The notes under the pieces were generated by a model. The model saw nothing but the letters and a program-made list of their open reading frames with translations. It searched no databases and had not been told where the DNA came from. The translations under genes were made by a program, and so were the position numbers. A DNA stretch of 64,000 bases, from contig NC_134839.1 in assembly GCF_965363235.1 (NCBI RefSeq), positions 94,569,743-94,633,742 on the forward strand. The letters run 5' to 3'. Below are positions 11,401-23,747 of this stretch, piece after piece. Source of the DNA: Mytilus galloprovincialis (Eukaryota > Mollusca > Bivalvia > Mytilida > Mytilidae). Each line of letters opens with the position of its first letter. The stretch's first letter is position 1.

Positions 11401-14400
11401 TATACTAATGTTTCAGAAAAGGGAATAGGTTTGTACCATTAAAACGTTTAGTCCCGCTGCAATTGTTTACACCTGTCCGAAGTCATGAATCTGGAGTTCA
11501 GTGGTAGTCGTTTGTTTATGTGGTCCATAAGTGTTTCTCGTTTCTCGTTTTTTTTGTAGATAAGACCGTTGGTTTTCCCGTTTGAATGGTGGGACCCTTG
11601 ATAGCGTGCTGTTCGGTGTGGGCATAGGCTTCGTATTGAAAGCCGTATCTTTACCTATAATGGTTTACTTTTATAAATTGTGACTTGGATTGAGAGTTGT
11701 TTCATTGGCACTGATATCACATCTTCCTATATCTATTTACATATAGAAATCCGCTTTATGACGTATCTAGGAATTGATGTAAAAGGATAACACCATAGAT
11801 CATCCATCTCGGTTTTCTGTTCCACAGTCACCGATTAGTTTGTTTTACGACGCACGTTATATTGATGGGTATACAACGGGTACATATTCTATCGTTGAAT
11901 GCTTGCGAATTTTTTAATTATAAACGAGTTTTAATGCATGTTTATACTTTATTTCTTGCTATAGATATTGCACTTAAGAATTTTTCATAGTTACACTTAA
12001 AAAGAAAGACATATGAATTAATAATATTATATGTGACATGATGACATAACAAATTTCCTCTGGTGTTTCTACAGATCTGTATCTTATAACAATGTTTGTG
12101 TATCCATGACTATATGTATAAACACAGTTACGGTAGAGAAAACAAGTAAAGTAAGTACACATCTTTATTATAATGGGACGATCGTCAGTTAAAATTATAG
12201 GACAAAGATTACTCAACGGGGGGATGAGTTAAGCACTAGAAAAAAGGACAAAAAAATGATCATTCAGCAGTCTCCGAAATGGGCGTCCTAAAATCAAATT
12301 ATTTAGTTTAAGTGAAAATAGACTGCATTGACTGGAATAACTACCTTCATTTAAATATTTCAAGAAATAATAAATATCAACAAAATATAAACGTTTCAAA
12401 TAAAGTTACTCTTCTAAAAAGAAAAATGCAAGTTATTATTTATACCAGACTGCAACTGAACTAAATGAATGATATAAATTAATTCCAACCCAGTTTACCA
12501 TAACCAGACGAAAGACACGGGGATTGAATGGTGTTTTTGATATATTACTTGTCTTTATATCAAACTCCATTGGTATGTTCTGTTTCATTCTAAATTTATA
12601 CACACAGAACAGTTTCCTTTGAAGCAAACACTTTTCAATTTGTCTATTTTTACATTTCCTTCTTCTTTTTTATGGTCATGGAATTGTGATGTTATTTCAT
12701 TTTGTCATTTGTGTTGCTAGGGTGCTGTCTCTTTGTTATTTAATTAGCCTTACCTTTATTAATATTCACGACCAAACAAAACCTTATTTACCTTTCGTTT
12801 TTATGTATTTCTCATTAGAAATAACGAGCCGAAAATGTGATCACACAACACATCATAGTTAATTTTGAACCTAAATGGCCGGTTAAGTGAATTCAACAAT
12901 CCTGCTCTCATTATTACAATAAAAGTTCATCAATAGTATAAATGATGAAAGAAGACAACGTCTTATTGGGTTTCGCCAGCCCAATTATCAGACTTCTGTA
13001 ATGGCATGGTATACTTGATATGTTCATTTCCGTATTTGCTACTATACATGGATTGCCTTATCCGTATTTGACAAACTAACATTTGTGTTTTAATGCTCGC
13101 CAACGTCGTATTTGATTTGGAATTTCTACTGTTATGACCGAACGCCACTGATGAAATGAGATGAGTTGTAGATAACACGCGTCAAATAATTTTAGTTATA
13201 TGTTTTTTTTTTGGATTAAAAATTATGAATATTTTACTACGTAGTAAAATTGATAATCTGTAAGATTAAGCTTATTCAAATAATCAATGAGTTTACAAGT
13301 ATCTTTGATGAGCATTTACATAAAACCTACATAGAGAAGTGTGTGATTTTGAAAGAAGCACTTCTATGTCGACTATCTCTTTTAGCAGCAATAATTTTCC
13401 AATCTTTTATTTCCTCTGGATATTCTTTTGACGACGTTAATATAACTACTTCATTGTCGTCGTTTATCATCGAATGCGTTGGTAACTTTATGTCGATTGG
13501 TTTTTTAGGTTGCTGATGGTTACTCATGGAAATATCAATGATATTTGTAACCAGTATCACTTCCTTGTTCGGATCTGCAACTGCAATATTTACATCTTTT
13601 GTCTCCAAAACCTGTACAAAAGTAGAACCAAGAGATCTTAAACAATTATCTATCTATATACATATATATTGTGTTCAGTTGAAATGCTGTACTTTTGAAA
13701 ATGTTACCCCGGGTTTGTTTTCTCTCAGTCGATTTATGACTTTCGAACAGCAGTATACTACTGTTGCCTTTATTTATATATCTTAACATCAAATTGAACC
13801 AGAATTCTGACCTGATGGAAAAGACCTCTAGTGCACATTTATGTGTGAGATTCGGTTACAAATATTTAATACTGATACATACATAGCAATTTGAATTGAT
13901 TGAGTGTAAAAAAAAAAAATTCTAATTTGAACACAATGACTTAATTCAGGATGTGATTTCGATTTTTTTTTTATAATCTTTTATTACTGAAAATCACGCA
14001 GACACCAATAATTTGAAGAAAACATGATTTTACAAAAACTATGTTACGATCACTCTATATATCAATAAATACAAAAAAGACGCTTCTAAATATTTGCGAA
14101 TGTTTAAATACAAAATTTAGCAGTAAGAAGCAATACAATACAACAGTCTTTTAAATGCTGCACTATGATAATTATTAGCAAATATCTTACATTAAACAGA
14201 AGATGTCCGGGAGAATCAAAAGTGTCCTTGGGTATATCTAGTTCAGCACCTGGTTCCATCTTCGGTTGAATGATCACCGACTCATGCAAGATGCTGAATA
14301 CCTCTGGTTGTACAACGGTAACAAACATGAATGAAATAACTGCACCACGTTTGATGTTGACAGTTACAGTAACATCGGTGTACTGCAACGACCAAAAACA

Positions 14401-17400
14401 TAATCAATGATTATTACTAACAAAGATTTCTTCCAGCAATAACAAGAAACAGTGCAATAAACCGTTAAAGCACTAAATTCACCAGATGCGCATTTCAACA
14501 ATGAATATCTCTTCAGTGATGCTCGTAGTTAAATTTTTATTTGAAAATCCCACACTTTAAACAAAAACTACGAACAGCCTATCAACTAAAAAGGACAAAA
14601 AGTATAGTTAATGTCGTACAAGTTCGTTTTCTAAATTGGTTTAATCAACCAAAGTTTAGTTTCATCAGTAGAATAGAGAACACTATAATCTAGATTTTTA
14701 AAGTCCGTTAGATTGATCGATGTTAAAGATGGCTTATGAATTTATTATCATGTTCAATCCTATAGTCTGTCAGACTTATTTTTAAGGTTAAGGCATGTAC
14801 ATTGTTATCGACTTTTTTCAATATTATTTTTGTCAATCTATTGTCACATCGTTGCCAACATTATGGAATTTGGTGCGACTGTCATACAGGTGAGAAGTTT
14901 ACCTATCTATAAAACCAGTTTCAATCAACCATTTTCTACAGTAGAAAATGTCTGTACCAAGGCAGGGATATGACAGTTGTTATACATTCGTTTGATGTGT
15001 TTGAGCTTTTGGTTTTGCCATTTGAGACTTTTTGATTCGAATCTTCCTGGGAGTTCAGTATTTTTGTAATGTTTTTGTTGAATGAAAAGTTTTAATTGTA
15101 TAATATGGGTAAAATGTTGAACTGAATGTTATTTGAGTAAAAAAAAGCATACAAAAAGTGTACATCACGACACGAACTATTCTCAATAAGAGACAATTGA
15201 AATATACTCTCAAAGAATTATTAGTGATAAAATAGTCAAGTGGCAATTGACAATTACTGCCGAAATGAGCATCTGGAGCAGTAGGTTTGTATTATAATAT
15301 TTATATACTGGACAGATAGTAGTAAAATTGCTACTTTATATAACCTTAGAAAGCATTGCAGGTGATGAATAACTAGCATGCAGTGTTCTTGTGTCTTTGT
15401 TAGATGTTGAGACCTTTATCCGTGTTGTCTTATTTATATATATATATAAAGAAAATTTAAATTATCTGAAAGTTAACTGCTTTTTATATACTATGTAAGA
15501 AGGTAACTGTGAATCGATATATTGACTAGTATACGTTAGAAAATAATTTTCCTTATAAACAATAACTTTAACATACGTTTTTCCTTTTAAACCGAGAAGA
15601 GATGTCGATATGTGCGACATTTCCATCAGGAGAAATGGCTTTCAAGGTTTCGTTGCTCTTTGGAACTCCATTAAGCTTTAGTTTCAAAGTTACTGTAGTT
15701 CCAGAAAATCCCCATGTTTTACATTCGAATATATCACTGAACAACTCTTCGCCTTCACTGATATACTGCCGGATATTCGTGTATTCTACATGAATTTTGG
15801 AACAGTAGATGAAGTATGGTAGATGTTGGATATTCTGTGACAAAAGTGTCACTCCTAATTTTTTCATATCCATATCACTTTCAGCTTCAATGTGTTTAAC
15901 AGCGAATTTTATGCCACTAAGAAGCAAAAAAATTTAATAATATTATTTTTGTGTTTCGGATAATATAAAAAGAACATGTGGTATAATTGCCAATGCGACA
16001 ACTCTCCACAAGATACCAAATGACACAGAAATTATCAACTATAGGTCACCCAACGATCTTCTACAATGTGCAAATCCCATAATGCATAGTCAGCTATTAA
16101 AGCCCCCGAAATGTATACCAATAAAAGAATATGCATTTGCAATGCCATGTTTTCATAAAAAGTAAAATAAAAAGAATTTATTTGTTTGTGATGCTGCAGG
16201 TAAGGTTGTTTGTCTTACTACAGAGCTGTTCAACGGTTATGTTACATTTTTGGTCAAGGTACAGAAAATTGGTCGTATCGAAGTTTTTGAAATTTTTTGC
16301 ATACGATTTTGGCTCATTGAACTTTAACTGAAAATCGACAATAATGCATTACAATGTAGTTGCTTCTATTTGGTAGATGAATGTTAATATAGAAAGTAAA
16401 TTGACATCAATTAAGAATTTGATCTCGAAATTTTTTTTTACAAATATATATATATAGAATGATAAAACATCATTTGTACCCATGCTTATAACCAGCAACA
16501 CGACAGTTTTGCCTCTTGAATGTCTCAACAATGTCTTGATCTCTCATTTTCTTTGACTGTATTGTTTCTTCTAACCATTGCTGGTAAAATTTCCAAAAAA
16601 GGTATATAAATAATAATGCAGTATTTTTTTTGCGATGCAATACCCCCTTCTTGGATTATGAAAATCATACTAGTGTGAAATATGGTTTCAAAATATTACC
16701 TTTCTTTAAAAAATTAAAAACAACACGTTTAATAATTTCTTGCGTCTGAAGCGCTTTTCTGGATTTACCTTCATCAGGAACGCTTAAAGCCAAACATTTG
16801 AAATCCGAAGATGTATAAGTACCGAAACCGCCGAAAAAAAAAAACTAAAATAAATAGCAAAATCCATCTAAAGCCAACTTTGCCTGAGGGAGTTGAAACC
16901 TCAGTTTCTTAATAATTTCAAAATTTATAAACGGACAATTTTTGTAAAGTTTGTTTAATCATGTCAGTACCTAAGTATTAACTACTGAGCTGATGATACC
17001 CTCGGGGACTGATAGTCCACCAGCAGAGGTATCAAGCCAGTGGAATAAAAAATTGAAAACAGCACGCTTTTAAATACCAACAGGAATCGATTGATATGCA
17101 ACAAATATGAACATTTTTTTGTCCATGGATTTATGAGTTTTGAACAGCGGTATACTACTGTTGCCTTTATTTTGAAATTAAGTTCAAACTGACATTATCC
17201 CTGTGTACATTTTAACGGAAAACCTACTTGTTTAATATTCATCTTTAATTTTTTTACTCACAACTTTTATATCGTTACATGCAAGATAGGACCCCACTAT
17301 GATATTGAATTTCACCTGTCAATATCAGTAGGGCTTTCACATTTTTTTTGTATATTTAAGGAAATTGTAACATGCTAAGGACTATGTGTCTCACTCTAGA

Positions 17401-20400
17401 AATAGTTGTTTACGTAATTATTTCGGTTAACTAAGGGGGAATAATGTGTTTGCAATTAAATTTCTAATACATGTAACAAATTTACATTTTTGTAAGAGGA
17501 GCTACCTTTCTTAATTAAATCCTCATCGTTTTTGCCACTAATATTTCGAAAATTAATTTCTCATTTGAGTTCACAAAGGTGTTTTCCACACAAACGCACT
17601 ATACATTTTTTTCAGTTTTTATAATTCAATAAGATATTGGTTTTCAAATTTCTCTTATATCTCAATTACTTTGTTATTATATCTTCATGAACAATATTAA
17701 TTCTATAACCTTAGAAAATAATCAAAATAAGGACGATATAGTCACCTCCATTCCCTTTACTTTCACAATAAACAAATATGTTGCTGTTTATAACATTGGT
17801 TTCACAGTTGTCTTCCATATCAATGAAGTGTTCATAAATATCTCGAAAGATTTATTTCAAAATCAACTTAACCCTTCATTCAAAATATTATTTTCAAGTA
17901 ACAAAAGAAATTCATGGCAGCATTCCGTGCTGGCATGTTGCTTAATTAAAACGGAATCAATTAAAAGCCAAAATCATCGGTTTTGTCTAGAAGTTTTTTT
18001 AAAAAATAAAAGAAAGGGAGTTTTTTGTTGTGGTGTTTGTAAGGACAATGATGTAGTTTGGTAATTAGTAAAAGGATTGAATTTTTGTTACCTTATTTTT
18101 TTTTAATTTCTAAATGATAATGGAACAACCTTATTTCTCTATCAAGCACCAATGTAACTTTTCAAAATATAAGAAATTTCTGAATTAATAAAATGCAGTT
18201 TATTCTTACCCAGTCTTGCATGACAAGATCTGCTCCAAACAGACACAAAGCATCGATAACCTTCACATGCTTTTTCATAACAGCTAGCTCCAAAGGAGTC
18301 TGACCTTGCTAAAATATTTATATATCAGTGGGCTAGTTAGTCATATTGTAATCATAAATGCAATAAGGAACAATTGGTTTAAAGATCATTAGTAACATTT
18401 AATTTAAATATGTAATTTCAAATCTCATAAATATAAAATTAACTTCTTAATGAAACAAAACTTTGTCCCTTGTTATTTCTCATTCCGATTTATCACTAGC
18501 CCTTTTTTTATAAGTTAAAACCAGGTCCAATCCACTATTTCTACATTTGAAAATGCCTGTACAAAGTCAGGGATATGACAGTCTTTGTCCATTCGTTTGA
18601 TGTGTTTTATCATTTGATTTTGCCATTTGATTAGGGTCTTTCCGTTTTGAATTTTTCTCGGAGTTCAGTATTTTTGTGAATTTATTTTTTAGGAGTAAAA
18701 GTCATACCAAGTTCAAGGCATTAACATATGCGTCATTTGCCACCAAGGCGACAATGGTTGTCTCATTGCCCGAACGTGCAGCTTTATGAAGCACTGTATC
18801 TCCGTTCTACAATATAAAGAAAGAATCATTTTCTGAATCACGTTATTTATAATATGCTGTTAAAAGTCAGAAATAGATGTGCGACTTCATTGCTGTATTT
18901 TCATTTATTCCCGATCTTTTCCTATTGTTAAATTTCACTATATAGCTTATTACATGCATGAATGAACGTATGATGCTCACACTGAGAATATCATGAGAAT
19001 TTTACAGTTAAAGATTAATATGTTAATGACTTAAAAATCATGAATCTAGGATTTTTTGTCCATCTTAACTCCTATCAAAAGTCTTTCATCTATCAAAAAT
19101 ATAATCAGTAAAGGAGTAAAATTAACCCCGGATAAAGTCCTTTTTGTAAAGTTGCTATAATGAATAAAACCTGTAAATATGTACTAATCTTTGATTATGA
19201 ATGGATTGAAATTTCAACAAATCAGGCATATTATATTATATAACATTCTCAACAGTATACACTGCAATCAATAAGTAATAAAACATTCCATGTTTGCTTT
19301 TAACATTTAATACTAAGGATTTTCTTATCCCAGGCATAGTTTACCTTAGCCGTATTTGGTACAACTATTTCGAATTGTAGGTCCTCAATGCTCCTTTTTT
19401 ACTTGTTTGGCTTTATAATTATATTGATCTGAGCGTCACTGATGACTCTTATGTAGACGAAACACCCATCTGGCGTATACATTATAAGCCTGGTACCTTT
19501 GATTACTATTAGTACTGACATGTATCGTGGAGATAGATTGAATCGTAACCCTAAATCACGAATTACCACATTTGTCGGGGACAGTGAACAATGAACCTTA
19601 GCTATGGTAAGCTGACGGACATAGACTAGAAATTTGATTAATCATTCATCTGCTGAAGTTAAATGTTGAACTTCTTTTCATAACGTACAAGTACACAAAG
19701 GTTATTACCTCCTGAGGTTTTTAATGTTATTGTTTGATACTCCATTAGGATCGAGGTTTTTAGTTAATTGCATTGATTGTCCCATATAATGGTTTTGAAG
19801 AAATTTGGTCATTTAGACTCTTAAAAGACATTAATGTTGCACGTTCCAAAAGCCGGTATTGTTGTGCTCCAGTTATGTTTATACATGTTATGCGATTAGC
19901 TTTAAAATACAACATTTCTGTTAATTTGGGCCGGCCATGACCTTTACTGCATTTTTTAAAATCTGAATCTGCCCACAACGAAAAAATCAGATTTTATATC
20001 GGATTCTCTGACATTGATATTTGTTATTCGAGAAAAGATTTCAGCAGATTAGGTCTTCACTGAGGTCACATGTACCTTGTAGAATCAATCACTACCTTAG
20101 GTGGTTACGAGACTTCTTTACTTTATTTCATTTTTTAATTGTTATTTAACATTGATTCCAAATGTCCTCAGAATTTACAAAATAAAAACTGCTGTCTAGT
20201 TGTATCTCAAAAGCGAACACATGAACTATTGTTGGACGATGGTGATAGTTTCAACCCAATCTATTCGTAAAGATATTAAAATTGAAAATATTGCTATTAA
20301 TTCCATTACAATTATTGAAGGGTTAATCGTGCTCAGAAACATACAACGCATATCTTCCCCTATATAATAAACAAAATAAAAAAATCTGAAATATTAGATG

Positions 20401-22070
20401 ATTTTCCCCTTTTTTGTTTACAATACGAATAACTTACACAATCCCGGATGTGTACACTGGTACCTTTGGAAAGACATTGTAAAATCAAATCGTCATATCC
20501 TGCTAAGGCTGCATAGTGTATTACATTACTTTTTGTCTGAAATAATTAATATCATCGATAGTATTTTAACGTATCATCTTCTTGATGGTGGCTGTTTATT
20601 TACAATATTACAAGCACACAATACGTATCTGAACTCTAAAACAGAATTTTAATATATACGTCATAGTTGTTTTACAAATTGAACGCAATACTGTTGGCTA
20701 ACTTATCAACAATTTGCAAGGGCAATGTAATCGAGTATTATAATAAGTAAGCCAGTAGTTATTCGAGGAACACCATTGAAACGAATTTTGACATGTATAA
20801 GGAAGTTTTTCTTTAATTATGAATTTATAATGCAAATGTCTTTAATCAGTGCATCTATTATGATTTAAATAACTTCTATAGAAATTTTACTGATGTAACA
20901 TAATATGCAGTCAATTTATCTATTAAATTCCAATTTACAAATAAAATTCGTTCAATATCGACTATACATTTAACCAACTGTCAACTGCCAACTGATAACA
21001 AGTGAACAAATACGTACACAAAGGAAAACATTGTTAATATTTAAAGAGCAAAATATTTATATTTTCTGTTATGATCTATAGTAAACTTAAAGTATATTTT
21101 GTCAATGTGATAGGCGAAACTTTTTTCTTCTTTATGGCTTAAAATATATAAATTACTGATGTGAATAAATCATATATTACATAACTTTTGTAAACAAGTA
21201 TCATATTGTACGGAGAATAAATACTTAAAGTTGTAATTTTTCTTATTTGTATTTAGAAATAGTACTTGATCAAGACAATGTATATCAGCTCCGTTGTCGA
21301 TGAGTTTTAAAGCTACTGTTTTCATCTTATTCTTCACAGCAAATAACAGTTCAATCCCTGTACCATCCTGAAAGTAGAATTCGACAAATTTAGTTTTTGA
21401 TGTTCAAATCTCATAACTCGATTAAGGATTTACAAACCAAGGCAACACACAAGAACTGAAGTATTGCATGCGTTCAAAATTTACCGAGATCAAAGCTGAA
21501 CGATAGTAATTGTCTCTTATAATATAGTTAGAGCTTTTGCTATTGCATTTTGATAAAGGACTTTCCGCTTTGAATTTTCTTTGGAGTTCTTTATTTTTGC
21601 AATTTTACTTTTTTATATGAAATCTCTAAATAAAAAAATACGATTTGATTATTTTAATAATGATCTACTTTTAATTTAACAGAACAAAGCGAATTCATGT
21701 TGTACATGTCCATTTATTGATAATCTTGTTAATGCCGCAACTTTGTATTTTTTCAAATTCGTAAACTCTTATCAATGGACAATATTTAGCTCACCTTTGG
21801 TTTCAGAGTGTTGTGCAAAACAACTCGTAGACCTGATACATTTTTCCCTTTCGTTGTCTTAGCTGGAAATACTTTGGCTGTAAATTTCGAATAACGTCGA
21901 TTTGCTTTGGTCTCTTCTGAATCATTATCGACTGCATTCTTACTCTTGTTGTTATCGGCAGGTTGATCATGCTTTAATGTTTCGTCTCTCGCTTTGGTAG
22001 CTTTATTTGTTTGTTTTTGTATATCTCGTGACTTGTTTGAAATAGTAAATACTTTAATTTGGTCAGCCAT
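5160..22070 (-). CDS. Ankyrin–ZU5/UPA–Death domain protein, gene 1 (complete, 13 exons)
   Basis: Exons (minus order): 22070-21795, 21367-21266, 20536-20438, 18806-18708, 18308-18210, 16580-16480, 15916-15577, 14382-14191, 13611-13331, 11027-10769, 6966-6666, 5975-5928, 5464-5160. Every intron is GT-AG and the phases join to one 2502-nt frame (833 aa). Residues 1-92 are a lysine-rich, low-complexity N-terminus starting at ATG 22070. Residues 93-225 are four ankyrin repeats. About 226-372 is a linker I do not recognise. About 373-716 resembles the ZU5/UPA region of PIDD, UNC5 and ankyrins (IPKDTFDSPG; a W...HFS segment). Residues 733-833 are a Death domain. No signal peptide or membrane segment is seen, so a cytosolic adaptor in apoptotic or immune signalling is inferred. 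Introns carry several MITEs. The closest relative in the window is the paralogue at 57632-62647. The exon chain is well supported; domain names rest on motif recognition; the 48-nt exon has the weakest acceptor. Confidence 0.82.
6048..6315 (-). CDS. Possible alternative last exon of gene 1 lacking the Death domain
   Basis: An open frame runs from a good acceptor (pyrimidine-rich tract, then TTAG at 6319-6316) to TAA at 6050-6048, giving 88 residues with a charged, beta-rich composition. It needs a donor leaving two bases. The preceding exon (6966-6666) has a second GT (GTATGA, at 6661-6660) four bases past the main GTGAGT donor, which gives exactly that phase. Using it would swap the linker and Death domain for a different C-terminus. 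I see no counterpart in gene 2. It could also be a fortuitous ORF. Confidence 0.35.
6967..8361. other. Intron of gene 1, proximal part
   Basis: Contains TTGATGACGTCACGGTCACATGACA near 7223-7246, a CRE-like palindrome next to an E-box-like CACATG, and GCCAATCAGAAGACGCG at 7287. These could be regulatory or part of an old repeat. Otherwise featureless. Confidence 0.3.
8362..9324 (+). repeat. Interspersed 'AGCTCACCTAGCCC' element, copy A (~0.96 kb)
   Basis: It starts TTTTAGCTCACCTAGCCCG with a small hairpin (GCCCGAAGGGC), has a (GTC/CGTC)n stretch at 8410-8470, and ends GGTGAGCGACACAGGCTCTT..AGAGCCTCTAGTTT. The same order, inverted, is at 53923-54822, and a truncated inverted copy is at 28842-29665. 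Non-coding; it lies in the gene 1 intron next to the 9362-10656 element. Confidence 0.75.
9362..10656. mobile_element. 1.3-kb non-autonomous element, CAGTGGCGTAGC ends, 5-bp TSD
   Basis: The left end CAGTGGCGTAGCCAG pairs with the inverted right end CAGTGACGTAGCTTG. A subterminal ATGATGTGGATG / CATCCACATCAT pair follows. CATAT is duplicated at 9357-9361 and 10657-10661. It sits in the intron between exons 11027-10769 and 6966-6666 of gene 1. No ORF of note. Confidence 0.8.
10769..15916 (-). CDS. ZU5/UPA-like core exons of gene 1
   Basis: Exons 15916-15577 (113 codons plus one base), 14382-14191 (64 codons), 13611-13331 and 11027-10769 (86 codons plus one base) encode the beta-rich middle of the protein. 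The 14382 exon ends in an I-P-K-D-T-F-D-S-P-G segment typical of ZU5 folds. The 13611 exon carries a P-I-D-I-K-L-P strand, a D-W-K-I-I segment and the closing H-F-S that is split by the intron and continues as I-F-T-G in the next exon; this order recalls the end of ZU5 and start of UPA in PIDD and UNC5. In PIDD a H-F-S-W/H-F-S-S-type site is used for autoproteolysis. Here the residue after HFS is I, so cleavage is not predicted with confidence. Exons 14382, 13611 and 11027 have counterparts in gene 2. Confidence 0.7.
11028..13330. other. Intron of gene 1 (2.3 kb), no gene seen
   Basis: AT-rich, with a diverged mussel repeat near 11480-11740 (GGTCCATAAGTG, CCGTTTGAATGGT, GATTGAGAGTTGTTTCATTGGC). 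No convincing ORF. Confidence 0.5.
16725..17055 (-). repeat. Interspersed 'GCGTTCCTGATGAAGG' repeat plus CCCTCGGGG linker
   Basis: The reverse complement matches 34765-34945: ACTCCCTCAGGCAAAGTTGG, ACATCTTCGGATTTCAAATG and CTTGATGAAGGTAAATC occur in the same order. It is followed at 16985-17045 by the same CCCTCGGGGAC linker as in the 356-bp repeats. Intronic in gene 1. Confidence 0.6.
18210..21367 (-). CDS. Ankyrin-repeat exons of gene 1 (four exons, one repeat each)
   Basis: Exons 21367-21266 (34 codons), 20536-20438, 18806-18708 and 18308-18210 (33 codons each) are all phase 0 at both ends, and each encodes one ankyrin repeat. Visible hallmarks are VIHYAALAGYDD, TVLHKAARSGNE and TPLELAVMKKH, followed by the second-helix leucines and a G-A-D or equivalent turn. 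One exon per repeat fits growth by exon duplication and makes in-frame repeat skipping possible. Intron 20437-18807 holds a mussel repeat unit (about 19321-19500); intron 18707-18309 holds a 'GTCAGG..ATATGACAG' repeat tail. Confidence 0.85.
18525..18690 (+). repeat. Interspersed 'TCAGGGATATGACAG' repeat
   Basis: CCTGTACAAAGTCAGGGATA..CCATTCGTTTGATGTGTTTT..TTCAGTATTTTTGTGA. Other plus-strand copies, mostly 80-160 bp, are near 14905-15066, 21520-21605, 24815-24965, 26310-26375, 35330-35420 and 46574-46710. Non-coding. Confidence 0.65.
19321..19500 (+). repeat. Single unit of the GACGAAAC(G) mussel repeat
   Basis: Runs from GGATTTTCTTATCCCAGGC to CCTGGTACCTTTGAT with GACGAAACACCCATCTGGCG in the middle. 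Intronic in gene 1. Shorter relatives of the core lie near 24690-24750 and 26110-26165 (plus) and 42655-42760 (minus). Confidence 0.65.
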
Positions 22071-23044
22071 TTTTATTAAACCAGATATATTTGTCGATTT
22101 TCGTTATTCATGTCTATAAATAAGGAAAACCAGTTTTATTAGAAATGCAAAAAAGTCATTAAACATTTCAAGCTTAATACACTTGTGTTAATTGATGTCA
22201 CAAATAGGACTTTCATTTATTTTGAACTAAACAAATACTTAAAATTGGTAATTGTCTGTTAATTTTGACAACGGGAAACATAAAAGAGCGCATGCATCGA
22301 CAATAAAGATCTTTTAAAAGTAAGTTAGATATAACAATTTACATATTATAATAGACTTGACTACTAAGACTGGGGGAACCCGCGCTCTGTGATTCTAATT
22401 CTTTATTTATCCAAGCATGGGTTAACATGCAATTATTTTTTTTCCAGAAAAGAAACATCTTAATGTAATATTTGTAATTAAAATACTATAGTATCGAGAA
22501 GAATATGACTTAATAATCTTTTCTAAGTTCATTAGTATATCACTATATATTTAGAAAAGGTAATATTCCGGTCGTATAAAATTATTAGAAAAATGGAAAA
22601 AGTACAAAGATGCAACTACATACCTTCAGACTTATATCTGTATTTAAACTTGACGACTAATTGTATATATAGTTCACTAACATGTATATACGCAACCCAT
22701 ATCCTGTTCAAAAACAACAAAACTACTAGGTTAACTGTTGATGCTATGTAAGAAACACTTCCTTAATCACAGAACCATATCGAATCAATGTATAGATTAG
22801 AAAAATACAAAACGAACGCTGGTTCATGCAGATTTTCTAGGAAAATGTAGCAGTCATTTTATACGTATAGAACTTTTCAGAAAAATAAGAAAATATACAA
22901 ATAAAAACAGGTGGCAGGAAAACCAATGAGATGACGTATATGCTGTCAACTATAGGTTACGGTAGGACACTGATCAAAGCATATATTGCAAAGGAAGTTT
23001 GAAAACGCCCCAGCATAACAAAATATAAAACAAGACAAAAAAAA

Positions 23045-23150
23045 AAAAAAAAAAGAGGGGCAAAAGATACCAGAGGGTATCAAGCTCATAGATTGAAAAT
23101 AAACTGACAATGCCATGGCTAAAGAATGAAAAGACAATTTAAAAAAACGA
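23045..23150 (-). repeat. 3' tail fragment of the Penelope-like element
   Basis: GGGGCAAAAGATACCAGAGG..AAACTGACAATGCCATGGC matches the 3' UTR at 63150-63235. It is preceded by an A18 run. Confidence 0.6.
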
Positions 23151-23175
23151 CGACCTGAAAAATATAAAGGAGTTA

Positions 23176-23747
23176 GTCCGGTAAGGGTCGATTTTGGCCT
23201 CAAATTTCAAGTTCATCTAACGAAAGATTTTAGACACTTTTTAAACACTTAAGTGTTTACTTCAATTGATTCTATTAGTTTATGTGAAAGATTTTAACTG
23301 ATTTACTCATTAAAAACGCTCCGATTCAAGCTTAAATATGACAAATCTTTCAAATATGCCAAAAAACGTCACTTTTTAGATGGCTTTTGACAAAAATGAA
23401 AGTGGCCGCATCCGTGTTCATCCTCAATCTTTATATATATTATGTATTATCATCAAATACAACTTACATTTCAATATTATGAATGAACACGAATGCGACC
23501 ACTTTCATTTAAGACGGAAACCGTCTAAAATTTAACTAAAAGGCTAAAATTATGAAGATTTCATTAATTTAGGATGACTTAATGATGCTAGTACCCGATA
23601 TATGTGCATTGTATTGTCAAAAACAGCCCATATTTATGTAGCAGAGGCATTCTACTTTAATACTTCCAATAATAAGCTTAAAGAGTACAGTTTCACAATT
23701 TTGTAAAACTGCTATATTTTGGGGCCACAAGGGGGTCTTACTGAACC
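23176..23747. mobile_element. 572-bp MITE with internal hairpin, TA target (Tc1/mariner-like)
   Basis: The left end GTCCGGTAAGGGTCG...TTTTGGCCTCAAA and inverted right end GGTTCAGTAAGACC...TGGCCCCAAAA are imperfect TIRs; TA at 23174-23175 and 23748-23749. An internal inverted pair (GAAAGTGGCCGCATCCGTGTTCAT near 23398 and its near-inverse near 23485) could form a hairpin. Confidence 0.65.

Noticed and set aside
13250..13786. Two plus-strand ORFs over gene 1 exon 13611-13331
   Set aside because: Antisense shadows of a real exon whose minus frame is conserved in gene 2.
17687..18064. 125-codon plus-strand ORF in a gene 1 intron
   Set aside because: AT-driven composition, no recognisable motif, inside an intron on the opposite strand, no splice or start context; likely chance.
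19760..19978. 72-codon minus-strand ORF in a gene 1 intron with protein-like composition
   Set aside because: It has no acceptor/donor pair compatible with the phase-0 ankyrin exons on either side and no recognised homologue; possibly an old repeat fragment.
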